Below are positions 8,725 through 17,257 of a DNA stretch of 64,000 bases, in pieces (the stretch's first letter is position 1; the number at the start of each line of letters is the position of its first letter). The DNA is from MGML01 sp034416335. GTDB taxonomy: Bacteria > Chloroflexota > Dehalococcoidia > Dehalococcoidales > UBA2162. The notes beneath the pieces are model-generated. The model did no database searches. It saw only the letters and a program-made list of their open reading frames with translations, and was not told where the DNA came from. The DNA is taken from contig DAOULV010000007.1 of NCBI GenBank assembly GCA_034416335.1, positions 13,162 to 77,161 of the forward strand. Direction: 5' to 3'. Made by a program: the position numbers and the translations under genes.

Positions 8725-10113
8725 TTATCCCGTAAGCTTTATCGGCAGGGTCCCGTCTTCCTGGTTTTCAAGGTTCCGGATAAGGTCTATTATTTCTTCG
8801 ACCTTCTCGGTGGAGAGGGGATTCAGGGCGAAGGGGGCACATTCGCGGAACTTCCTGGCGCAGTCGTCGAACGACATCGGGTTGTTCACACTGCCGAGGA
8901 AATCTTCCACGTATTCGGAATACTCCGTACCGTCTTTCATCGCGATAACAAGCTTGCCCGGTGATACTCCGTGCTTTGTCCAGCTGTCTTCGAGGACGCC
9001 GGTTACCTTCCGGGCGACTTCAAGGATGTTTTCCCGCTTGATGGTTTCGGGGGTGAAGTCTTCAAGGGTTATTTTACCTCTGACAAGGGCAGTGGCTACG
9101 CAATAGGGCACACTGAACTGGGCATCGACGATGGTCCTCGGCGCCTGTTTTATCTCGACAGGCCGACACAGTCCGTAACCGGATTGGCCGCCTATGGCGG
9201 TTATTTCTTTAATATCATCTACGTCGATATTGTGATTTGCTCTCAAAGAAAGAGCCGCATCGTAAAAGGGGTGACCGAACCCGCAGCAGGGATACGGCTT
9301 TGAGCCTATTTCAACGCCAAGATATTTTTCACCGAGACCGTCGAGCAGGATGTTGCGGTCGTAATCTCCCTTGATATAAACGTTATACAGACCGCCGAAA
9401 CCGTCTCTGCCTTCAAGGCTACTTCTCTCTCCGGTAATGCCCCTCTCGGCCATCAGAGCGGCTGTGACACCGGCCTTGGCGGCAAATCCCGGTCCCATTC
9501 TCTTGGCAAGGGCACCGTCGCCGACTCCGGTGGCGGCACCTCCGCACTGGTGGTAGGCGAGACCAATGGCGTTAATCATTCCTTCTTCATCAAGGCGCAT
9601 TAACTTCGATGCTATCGCCGCAGCCGTAATATAACCGAAGAGTGTGGTGGGATGCCATCCGGCACCGAGGGCGGTGCTGCCCGGACGGCTCGCCAGTCCA
9701 AGCCTGGAATCAAGGTCCTGGCCGAGGGCAATCGCCGCGAGGAGTTCTTTGCCGGTGACGTCTCCCATTCTTTCGGCAACGGCGAAAGAGGTGGAGATTG
9801 CGACGCAGCCGATGTGCACCAGAGATACCGGGTGGCCGTCATCATAGTCGAGGGCGTGTATCATCGAGCCGTTAACCTGGGCTGCGTTATCCACAGGACA
9901 TTTTATTCCGTAGCCGATGATAGTACTTTGAGGACTTCCTCCCAGTTCCCTAGCTATATCCACCAGTTCACCGATTCCCGGCTTTGTCGTCCCTCCCAGT
10001 GCGGTAGCCAGGCTGTCTGCTATCTCTGTTTTCGCGGCTTCTATTGCCCGTTCCGGGATATCCTCATATCCAGTGGAAACGATATGTTTCACAAGGTCAA
10101 ATATTACATCCAT
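8725..10113 (-). CDS. MmgE/PrpD family protein
   Basis: A 462-residue member of the MmgE/PrpD fold, which includes 2-methylcitrate dehydratase, cis-aconitate decarboxylase and iminodisuccinate epimerase. Family features seen: an N-terminal helical domain with DSLATALGG and HALDYDD (about residue 85), GWHPTTLFG, a KRMGPGFAAKAG stretch and the late KPYPCCGFGH block. GGGGGTGA lies before the ATG. It is the last gene of the minus-strand operon and a paralogue of 11417-12835. Acting on a branched di- or tricarboxylic acid, before or after CoA transfer, is plausible; the exact reaction is not visible. Confidence 0.88.
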   Translation of the reverse strand: MDVIFDLVKHIVSTGYEDIPERAIEAAKTEIADSLATALGGTTKPGIGELVDIARELGGSPQSTIIGYGIKCPVDNAAQVNGSMIHALDYDDGHPVSLVHIGCVAISTSFAVAERMGDVTGKELLAAIALGQDLDSRLGLASRPGSTALGAGWHPTTLFGYITAAAIASKLMRLDEEGMINAIGLAYHQCGGAATGVGDGALAKRMGPGFAAKAGVTAALMAERGITGERSSLEGRDGFGGLYNVYIKGDYDRNILLDGLGEKYLGVEIGSKPYPCCGFGHPFYDAALSLRANHNIDVDDIKEITAIGGQSGYGLCRPVEIKQAPRTIVDAQFSVPYCVATALVRGKITLEDFTPETIKRENILEVARKVTGVLEDSWTKHGVSPGKLVIAMKDGTEYSEYVEDFLGSVNNPMSFDDCARKFRECAPFALNPLSTEKVEEIIDLIRNLENQEDGTLPIKLTG

Positions 10114-10132
10114 TCTGTCACCCCCGCAGTTA

Positions 10133-11383
10133 TTATTTATCTTTGCGGATAGTTTTAATCACGCCGCCTTTTTCCATTTCGGTGATTTTTTCAGGCGTGT
10201 AACCTAGTTCACTCAATATCTTCTCGGTATGTTCGCCGAGAAGAGGAGAAGGCCCCTGGGGATTTGCCGGCGTCTTTTTAAGTTTAATCGGGTTCCCGAG
10301 CATCTTTATTTCGCCACGCACGGGATGTTTAGTGGTATATATCATTTCGTTGGCGTCAATCTGCGGATGAGCACAGAGTTCCTCGTAGGTCAGGCAGGGA
10401 TCGCATCTCATCTTGTTTTCCCTGAAAAGCTGCGCCCATTCCTCTCTCGTCTTCTTGCTGAACGCTTCATCCAGGACCTGGTTCAGTTCTTCGACGTGCT
10501 TTCTCCTGACATCATCGTTTTCAAACCTGGGATCGTTGGTCAGGTGTTCTATCTCGAGCACCTTGCATAATTTTGGCCATAACGGGTCGGAGCCGAATAT
10601 AGTAAAGACATCGCCGTCTTTAGCTTTATACGGCCCGAAAGGAGGTGCCATACCGCCTCCGCCGCCTTCTTCTCTCTTTTCACCGGAGCGTCCCATCCTG
10701 TCCATAAGGTATCCGGCCAGTCCGGAGAACTGGAGGTACATCGCGGCGCTAAGGTTGTTCAGGGCAACGTACTGTCCTTCTCCTGTCTTTTCGCGGACAT
10801 AGAGAGCCGTCATTATGGCGTAAGCGGTCAGCATACCGCAGGTATTGTCTACCATTCCAAGGGCGGTCATCTGCGGTCTGTCGCCGGGGTGAACGCCTTC
10901 GGCAATCATACCGGACATCGCCTGGCTCCACATATCTCCACCGGCGCGGTGAGCTACCGGCCCGGTTTCTCCGTATCCGGTGACAGAGCAGTAGACAATA
11001 CGCGGGTTTATTTTCGACACTTCTTCATATCCGAGTCCCAGCCTGTCCATTACACCGGGACGGAAACTTTCAAGAATAACGTCGGTATCCATGATAAGTT
11101 TTATTATCACTTCTTTGCCTGATTCTTCCCTGGTATCTATCGCCAGGTCTTCCTTGCCTCGATTAAGGGCGACCCAGGAAGAGGTATCAATGGCGTCTTT
11201 CGCCAGCCTTTCGGCGATCACATCATCCATTCCGGCGGGAAGGCCCAGTCTCTGGGGCTCGCCCTGTATTCTTTCTACTTTAATTACCCTGGCGCCCATA
11301 TCGGCAAGCATCGCTCCGCCCAGCGGAGCTGCTATCGCGATACTGAAGTCCAGGATTTTAACACCATCCAGTGGAGCAGCCAT
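10133..11383 (-). CDS. Family III CoA-transferase (CaiB/BaiF)
   Basis: A 416-residue CaiB/BaiF-type CoA-transferase. It has the N-terminal DFSIAIAAPLGGAMLADMGA block, the ESFRPGVMDRLGLGYE segment and the catalytic Asp in GMVDNTCG, 18 residues before the Arg of the REKTGEGQ motif. The family moves CoA from one acyl-CoA to a free carboxylic acid through an aspartyl-CoA anhydride. A Gly/Glu-rich insert (EEGGGGGMAPP) lies near residue 240. AGGAGGGAC is the ribosome site. It sits between the two MmgE/PrpD genes, 19 bases upstream of one, so it probably acts on the same acid. Confidence 0.9.
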   Translation of the reverse strand: MAAPLDGVKILDFSIAIAAPLGGAMLADMGARVIKVERIQGEPQRLGLPAGMDDVIAERLAKDAIDTSSWVALNRGKEDLAIDTREESGKEVIIKLIMDTDVILESFRPGVMDRLGLGYEEVSKINPRIVYCSVTGYGETGPVAHRAGGDMWSQAMSGMIAEGVHPGDRPQMTALGMVDNTCGMLTAYAIMTALYVREKTGEGQYVALNNLSAAMYLQFSGLAGYLMDRMGRSGEKREEGGGGGMAPPFGPYKAKDGDVFTIFGSDPLWPKLCKVLEIEHLTNDPRFENDDVRRKHVEELNQVLDEAFSKKTREEWAQLFRENKMRCDPCLTYEELCAHPQIDANEMIYTTKHPVRGEIKMLGNPIKLKKTPANPQGPSPLLGEHTEKILSELGYTPEKITEMEKGGVIKTIRKDK

Positions 11384-11416
11384 TTTCGTCCCTCCTGAAT
11401 AAAACTTACGGATTCT

Positions 11417-12835
11417 CTATCCTGTAACCAGCCCAACAAGTTCGCTAACATCATCTACTTCTTCGAGTTTACCGATAAGCTCAACCACCCGGTCCAGGTT
11501 CTTTTCAGGAATATCACGGACGGCGAACGAAGCGCAGTCCCTGAATTTTCTCTCATATTCGCTGTAGGGCAGTATTTCTCCTGTCCCCATGATATTACCG
11601 GTTTTTTCGGAGTAAACGGTGCCGTCCTTCATCCTTATCTCAACTTTCATAGGGTTGGGACCTCCGGGACCGGGCGCATTGGTGATTTCATCCAGCCGGA
11701 TTTTGGCGGCGACATTGAGAATATCATCGCTCCGGATAGCCTCTTCATTGAATTCGCCGATTCCGGCACGCCCCCTGGCAATAACGGCGGCGACCGCCCA
11801 GGGTACGCTGAACTGAGAATCGACCGGGTTTCTCGGTTTGCTTCTTACCTCCAGTGGGACGCAAAGCACGTCCCCGGCACGGCTGACGAGGACTATCTCC
11901 TCGACATCGTCCGGTTTAATATCATTATTTTCCACCAGGGTAAAAGTAGCGCCAACGTAGCCGTGAGTCCCGGCACAGCAGGGGTAAGGTTTCATTGTTA
12001 CGTTCACGCCTTCGAAACGTTTTCCGAGGTCGGTCGTCAGGAATTCAGGTTCAATATTATTACGGTGGTACACGGGGAAAAGGCCGTCCTCGCCCTGAAA
12101 GACATTCGGGGCCCCGGTAATGCCTTTCTCAGCCATTAGCGCTGCCATGGTACCGCCCCTGGCGGCAAATCCCGGCCCCATTCTTTTTGTCATCGCGCCG
12201 TCAAGCACGCACTGGCCGTTTCCGGCGCTCTGGTGATAGCCGATACCCAGGGCGTTCATCATCCGCTCTTCATCGAGCCCGAGTACTCTTCCGGCGGCTC
12301 CGGATGAAGCGATAAACGCGTAAAGCGGCGTGAGATGCCATCCGGCAGCAGGTTGAGTTTTACCGGGAAGGCTTTCGAGTATCTGGGGCGGCATCGTTTC
12401 CATTACGCGCCTGAAACCGAGTCCCAGACGGCACATCATATCCACGCCGAGTGCAACGGCGGTGATCAGCTCTTTCCCGCTGAGTCCACCCTTACGTTCG
12501 GCGAGTGCCAGACAGGTCGGGACGATTGCCACCGAGGGATGCGTCGGGCCGGAACCCGTATCATCGTAATCTAAAGCGTGGCTCATCGTGGCGTTTATCT
12601 GGGCAACGTTTGGTGCCGGAAGTTTATTACCGAAGCAGAATACCGTACTTTCCTCTTTTCCTCCCCAGTCGGCGTACAGGTCCAGTAGTTCCCTGACTCC
12701 CGGTCTGCCGGATCCTCCGAGTGCAACACCCAGAATATCAAGTATTTCTCTCCTGGTTACCTCGACGGCATCCTGCGGTAAATCCTCGAAACTGGTGTTT
12801 ACGAAACTCCTGGCGAAACCATAAGCGGCATCCAT
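11417..12835 (-). CDS. MmgE/PrpD family protein
   Basis: A 472-residue protein with the same landmarks as 8725-10113: HALDYDD near residue 87, GWHLTPLYAF, TKRMGPGFAARGG and KPYPCCAGTHGY. The two copies are clearly paralogous but well diverged. ACGGAGGC precedes the ATG. It follows the CoA-transferase at 12887 with a 51-base gap in the same transcript. It is likely a dehydratase, decarboxylase or epimerase of a small polycarboxylate, with the substrate unknown. Confidence 0.88.
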   Translation of the reverse strand: MDAAYGFARSFVNTSFEDLPQDAVEVTRREILDILGVALGGSGRPGVRELLDLYADWGGKEESTVFCFGNKLPAPNVAQINATMSHALDYDDTGSGPTHPSVAIVPTCLALAERKGGLSGKELITAVALGVDMMCRLGLGFRRVMETMPPQILESLPGKTQPAAGWHLTPLYAFIASSGAAGRVLGLDEERMMNALGIGYHQSAGNGQCVLDGAMTKRMGPGFAARGGTMAALMAEKGITGAPNVFQGEDGLFPVYHRNNIEPEFLTTDLGKRFEGVNVTMKPYPCCAGTHGYVGATFTLVENNDIKPDDVEEIVLVSRAGDVLCVPLEVRSKPRNPVDSQFSVPWAVAAVIARGRAGIGEFNEEAIRSDDILNVAAKIRLDEITNAPGPGGPNPMKVEIRMKDGTVYSEKTGNIMGTGEILPYSEYERKFRDCASFAVRDIPEKNLDRVVELIGKLEEVDDVSELVGLVTG

Positions 12836-12886
12836 AAACTGCCTCCGTTATTCCTTTATTTTATCCGGGAAATACATCCCGTGCGG

Positions 12887-14116
12887 TTATTCAAATACAC
12901 CTGCCTGCAGGAGACTTACAAACTCATCATCGGACATACCGAGTATTTCCGAACAGATATACTGGGTATGTTCACCGATAAGGGGACTCGGCCGGTACGG
13001 CTGAGCGGGGGTCTCCGATAAACGAAAGCTCTGACCGAGGTGGGTAAATTCTCCCACCTCGGGGTGGTCCATCTTCCAGTACATACCTCGCGCGTTAAGC
13101 TGTGGGTCGACATACATATCGGCACTGTTCTTGACGACCCCGGCGGGAACTCCCGCTGCCTGCAATCGTTCCATTACTTCTTCCGGAGCACGGTCGGCAG
13201 TCCATTCGCTGATTATATTGTTCAGTTCTTCCTCGTTCCTTTTTCTATTCAGCAAAGTATTGAACCTCGGGTCTGCCGCCAGTTCGGGTTTATCCATTTC
13301 ATTGCAGAGAGATTGCCACTCTTCATCGTTGAATACGGCGATTGTGCACCAGCGGTCTTCTCCCGTGCACTGGTATACGCTGTGAGGAGCCGCATACTCG
13401 GATGCATTTCCCATTCTCTGCGGTTCTCTGCTGTTGGTTGCATAGTCCAGTACGCCTGGTGCAACGAAGTATACCGCCGTCTCGAACTGGGAAAAATCGA
13501 GAAGCTGGCCTTCACCTGTCTTGTCGCGGTGGTCCATTGCAGCGATAAGTGCTGCAGTGGCGAAACGCGGGCTTATACAGTCGGTATAAGCTGAAACTCC
13601 CACGGGTAAAGGTTCTCTGCCGGGCCATCCAATATAATTCGGCAGACCTGCGATCGGCACCAGCACCATACCGAATGCCGGCATCCGGTGATAGGGTCCC
13701 CAGGAGCCGTAACCGCTCTGGCGGAGCATGATAATGTCATGTCTTTCTTTTTTCAGAGTGTCGTAGTCAAGCCCCCATTTTTCCATGTTGCCCGGAGTAT
13801 AGTTTTCCATGAATACATCGCACTCCAGGGCGAGTCTTTTGGCGATAGCCCTCGCTTCGGGGAGTTCCATATTGAGGGTCATGCTGTGTATATTGGAATT
13901 ATAGTAATTAAAGTAACCGCCCCGGTTCAGGTTGGGTACGTTGTCCTTGTAGGGTCCGGACGCTCTCAGGGTACAGGGGCGTTTGGTGGTCTCCACCCTA
14001 ATCACGGTTGCTCCGTAGTCGGCAAAGAATTTCATTGTAAGCGGTCCTACTATCGCCCAGCAAAATGCCAGTACCGTTAGACCGCTGAAAATACCTTCGT
14101 TCTTTTCTGTGCTCAT
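12887..14116 (-). CDS. Family III CoA-transferase (CaiB/BaiF)
   Basis: A 409-residue protein. The catalytic Asp is present in AYTDCISPR, 18 residues before the Arg of HRDKTGEGQ. Other family marks: VLAFCWAIVGPLTMKFFADY at the start, NYTPGNMEKWGLDYDTL and the C-terminal PLIGEHT. AGGAAAAG is the ribosome site. It sits 13 bases after the Asp-less homologue at 14130, and the two could act as a heteromeric or alternating pair. Same minus-strand operon as the mutase genes. Confidence 0.9.
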   Translation of the reverse strand: MSTEKNEGIFSGLTVLAFCWAIVGPLTMKFFADYGATVIRVETTKRPCTLRASGPYKDNVPNLNRGGYFNYYNSNIHSMTLNMELPEARAIAKRLALECDVFMENYTPGNMEKWGLDYDTLKKERHDIIMLRQSGYGSWGPYHRMPAFGMVLVPIAGLPNYIGWPGREPLPVGVSAYTDCISPRFATAALIAAMDHRDKTGEGQLLDFSQFETAVYFVAPGVLDYATNSREPQRMGNASEYAAPHSVYQCTGEDRWCTIAVFNDEEWQSLCNEMDKPELAADPRFNTLLNRKRNEEELNNIISEWTADRAPEEVMERLQAAGVPAGVVKNSADMYVDPQLNARGMYWKMDHPEVGEFTHLGQSFRLSETPAQPYRPSPLIGEHTQYICSEILGMSDDEFVSLLQAGVFE

Positions 14117-14129
14117 TATATCTTTTCCT

Positions 14130-15362
14130 CTATATAATCCCGGCCTGTTTCAGAGTGGTAATATCCTTCAGGGAGAGCCCGAGGCTGCTGTAGACTTCTT
14201 CGTTGTGCTCGCCTATCAACGGCGCCCGGAACTTCGTGGAGAAATCCTCAAGAGAGGACTGAACGAACTGGCGGGGGTAGGGAAGTTTTACACCGAGTTC
14301 GGGATGTTCGATTTCTTTCCAGAAATTCCTCCCGTTAAGCCCTTCATCATTTAGCAGGTCGTTCATGCTGGAGAGCGGCCCGATAGACACGGCCCTTGGT
14401 ACGGCTCCTGCCATCAGTTCCTTGCTGGTGTGAGTCTTGAAAAAAGCACCGATAGCTTCCTGGATTTGCGCCATTTCTTCCCTGGAGACAGAGAACATAT
14501 CGAAGTTTTCCCAGTCCTTGTTAAGCATGTATTCGGTAGCAACTCCCTCGGTTTCCATCCACTCCGTGAGAGACCTGAGTACCTTGGCGCCCTGCTTACC
14601 TCCGATTACATTGAAGAATATATAGCTGTCCTTACAGGGCCAGACCTGTCTCTGTCCTACGTTTTTAGTCATTCCTGCTCTGAAAGCTCCCGACCTTCTC
14701 AATATTCCTCCGCTGAGTTCGTAAACCGGTATGGCATTTGCCTGGAACCATCCGGCGCTGTGCTGCATTGAAACGTCGACGAGCTGGCCTTTCCCCGTTC
14801 TTTCACGGTGATAGTATGCCAGCATGCAGCCCGCGGCTGCGTCCGACCCGGCGTGAAGGCATGCCTGAGGTATGCTTATATGCAATGGAGCTTCGTCACG
14901 TTCACCGGTCTGGTACATCGTCCCGGTCATCCCCATCACTATCAGGTCCGAATCTTTATAATCTCTATAGGGGCCTTCCATGCCGAAAGGGGTGATGGAC
15001 GCCCAGATGATACTCTCTTTCTGCTTACTGATTTCGGTATAGCCGATACCGAGTTCATCAAGGTAGCCCGGCGTGAATGATTCAACAACCATATCGGCGG
15101 TTTCGACCAGTTTTCTAAATAAGTCCCTTCCGTCACCGTCTTCAAGGTTAAGGGTAATCCCCTTTTTGTTGGAATTATAGGCAAACCAGTAAAGGTTCTT
15201 TTCCGGATCGGGAATATCATGGTAGAAACTCCCGATATTACGCGAGGGATCGCCCCCCGGCGGCTCTATTTTAATTACGTCGGCTCCCAGGTCGCCAAGT
15301 ATCTTGCCGCACAGGAAGCCTTTTTCATCGGTCAGGTCCAGTACCCGGCAATTATCAAGCAT
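14130..15362 (-). CDS. CaiB/BaiF-type CoA-transferase homologue lacking the catalytic Asp
   Basis: A 410-residue protein with the whole fold of family III CoA-transferases (DLTDEKGFLCGKILGDLGA, SFTPGYLDELGIGY, RERTGKGQ, PLIGEHNEE). In ungapped alignment with five other copies in this window, the position 18 residues before the conserved Arg is Cys168 instead of Asp, within CLHAGSD. Its close homologue at 44536-45783 has Tyr at the same place. It may be a structural partner of the intact transferase at 12887 or use different chemistry. GGGGAG precedes the ATG. Translation is closely spaced with both neighbours. Confidence 0.82.
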   Translation of the reverse strand: MLDNCRVLDLTDEKGFLCGKILGDLGADVIKIEPPGGDPSRNIGSFYHDIPDPEKNLYWFAYNSNKKGITLNLEDGDGRDLFRKLVETADMVVESFTPGYLDELGIGYTEISKQKESIIWASITPFGMEGPYRDYKDSDLIVMGMTGTMYQTGERDEAPLHISIPQACLHAGSDAAAGCMLAYYHRERTGKGQLVDVSMQHSAGWFQANAIPVYELSGGILRRSGAFRAGMTKNVGQRQVWPCKDSYIFFNVIGGKQGAKVLRSLTEWMETEGVATEYMLNKDWENFDMFSVSREEMAQIQEAIGAFFKTHTSKELMAGAVPRAVSIGPLSSMNDLLNDEGLNGRNFWKEIEHPELGVKLPYPRQFVQSSLEDFSTKFRAPLIGEHNEEVYSSLGLSLKDITTLKQAGII

Positions 15363-15388
15363 ATCTCATCTCCCCGGTTCCTGTATAT

Positions 15389-16756
15389 TTATACCTGTTT
15401 CAGGTATTTCTTCGCTATATTCAGGGCTTTTTCCGGTTCAACCTGGCTGAGCAGCCCTACAGCGAAAAGGATATAGTCCTCATCCAGGTAGAAATTGGGT
15501 TTCTTCGGTTTGAGGGAAAATCCGTCTTCTTCACGGAACAGGACTCCTTCGAGGATTTCCCGTGCATTGCCCGAAAATATTATAGGTCCTCCTGTTCCGA
15601 TTACTGTCTTTATTTCGGTAAGGTCCTTACCGTGCTGTATCAGTTTTTCTCCGGTTGGCGTGTTGATAACCTCTATCTTTCCGGCGTGGCGGTCCATCGC
15701 TACCTGTACCATTACAGCTGCCAGTATTCTGTGGCAGGTAAATTCAACTTCGGTTTCCGGCAGTTTACCATCGTGGAAACCCTTTACGATGTCCTGAAAA
15801 CCCGGCGGGACTTTTTGGCCTTCGGTAAGTTCGAGCAAGGTATCAAGATTGTGCTTGATACCGAGGTCTCCCTCCACCGTCCTTTTCTGGTAGGGTTCCG
15901 GCAGCCCGACAATAACGGTATTGCCCTGGTTCGGCAGTCCCTTAGCTATGGAATGAACATCGGTGGTCGCTCCGCCGGGATCTATTACTATCAACTCGCC
16001 CATACCTCCGGCACCGTCACATCCTTCGGCAATAAGTTTTGCGGCTTCAAGAACGGCTGAAGGAGTCGGCATTATCACGTCCTTGATTATCGACTTGGCA
16101 CGGGCGATTCCCTTAGCCTCGATTATATTCTTCATAAAAAGATCTCTGATTTCTTTATTGCAGGGAGCAACATCGAGAACCCCTATCTCGGGCATAACGT
16201 TACTGGTGAAAATTACGTTTTTGTGGTTATCGGCGAAAACCGCTCTTATTTCATCGTAGGTTGTCTTGTTACCTGCCACTATGATGTTGGAAATGGCGTC
16301 ACCGGTCCGGGAGAACATCCTGGCGTTATGAATGATTACCTGTTCGTCACCACCGTTCGTTCCCCCGGATATCAGGACAATATCAGGAGCGGCATCTTCT
16401 ATTTCCCTGATTTCCTGCTCGGTAAGTTTGTAAGAGTAGCACTGCGTAACCTTGGCACCGGCACCGAGGGCGGCGTGGTTGGCTGCTTTACTCGTATAAT
16501 CGGGAACGAAACCGGCGCAGACCATACGCAGACCACCGGCTGCGCTGCTGCAGGCAAGCGCTTCCTTCTTTTCGAGGTCGCCGATACCGGTAGCCTCCGC
16601 TATCTGCTTTAAAGCTTCATCCAGTGCCAGTGTGATGTCGGTTTCTACCGTAGACGGCATCCGGACTATCGAAATAATTTCTTCGGTATCAAGGTTAATC
16701 GCGACGACTTTGGTGTAGGTACTGCCGAAGTCGACAAAAAGTCTGATACTATCCAC
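15389..16756 (-). CDS. glmL: Glutamate mutase accessory protein MutL/GlmL-like
   Basis: A 455-residue ASKHA-fold protein of the GlmL/MutL family, which accompanies glutamate mutase and is thought to help maintain or reactivate the B12 enzyme. Motifs: phosphate-1 loop VDFGSTYTKV at residues 8-17, SGGTNGGDE near 130, and the second nucleotide-binding segment VIDPGGATTDVHS near 250. It follows the S subunit gene with a 32-base gap and has the same order E-S-L as transcribed. The family assignment is strong; the exact role of the family is not settled. Confidence 0.85.
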   Translation of the reverse strand: MDSIRLFVDFGSTYTKVVAINLDTEEIISIVRMPSTVETDITLALDEALKQIAEATGIGDLEKKEALACSSAAGGLRMVCAGFVPDYTSKAANHAALGAGAKVTQCYSYKLTEQEIREIEDAAPDIVLISGGTNGGDEQVIIHNARMFSRTGDAISNIIVAGNKTTYDEIRAVFADNHKNVIFTSNVMPEIGVLDVAPCNKEIRDLFMKNIIEAKGIARAKSIIKDVIMPTPSAVLEAAKLIAEGCDGAGGMGELIVIDPGGATTDVHSIAKGLPNQGNTVIVGLPEPYQKRTVEGDLGIKHNLDTLLELTEGQKVPPGFQDIVKGFHDGKLPETEVEFTCHRILAAVMVQVAMDRHAGKIEVINTPTGEKLIQHGKDLTEIKTVIGTGGPIIFSGNAREILEGVLFREEDGFSLKPKKPNFYLDEDYILFAVGLLSQVEPEKALNIAKKYLKQV

Positions 16757-16788
16757 TTGGCTAAACCTTCCTGCGGGGTTTTAGTTCG

Positions 16789-17214
16789 CTACATCCTGTT
16801 TTTGGATTTCAGGTCTTTTCTAAGGTCTTCGATGGCCGCATCAAGGTCCGCTTCAGGCGGATACACTCTATCGAACCCAAGTGCCTTGAATTTCTTTTCG
16901 TCATCTTTAAAGTCGGTTCTTCCCAGTCCCAGAATACCGCCGATATACAGGAGGACATCACTAAGACCGGCTTCCTTGCGTTTTTCATCGAATCCCTTAA
17001 GATCGAGATCGGCCATTCCGTATAACGAGCTCATCAATATGGCATCGGCTTTCGTTTCCTGGGCTACCTTTATAAATTCCTCCGGAGATACCTGTATCCC
17101 CAGGGCAACAACATTAAATCCGGCGTCCTTAAGAGCGCGGGATAGAACCTTCGTACCGATAACGTGCGAATCAGACCCTACAGTTCCCGTAATGATAGTT
17201 GGTGCTTTTTCCAT
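16789..17214 (-). CDS. glmS: B12-binding S subunit of a glutamate-mutase-type enzyme
   Basis: A 141-residue flavodoxin-like cobalamin-binding subunit. The base-off/His-on motif DxHxxG is seen as D15-x-H17-x-x-G20, and the later SLYGMAD and LLYIGGILGLG segments match the nucleotide-tail groove of the glutamate mutase S chain (about 137 residues in clostridia). It would pair with the large subunit at 17258. GAAGGAGTAAC lies just before the ATG. 43-base gap to the E subunit gene. Confidence 0.9.
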   Translation of the reverse strand: MEKAPTIITGTVGSDSHVIGTKVLSRALKDAGFNVVALGIQVSPEEFIKVAQETKADAILMSSLYGMADLDLKGFDEKRKEAGLSDVLLYIGGILGLGRTDFKDDEKKFKALGFDRVYPPEADLDAAIEDLRKDLKSKNRM

Positions 17215-17257
17215 CGTTACTCCTTCTTAAAAATAATCAGACTGATGATAAGACGTA

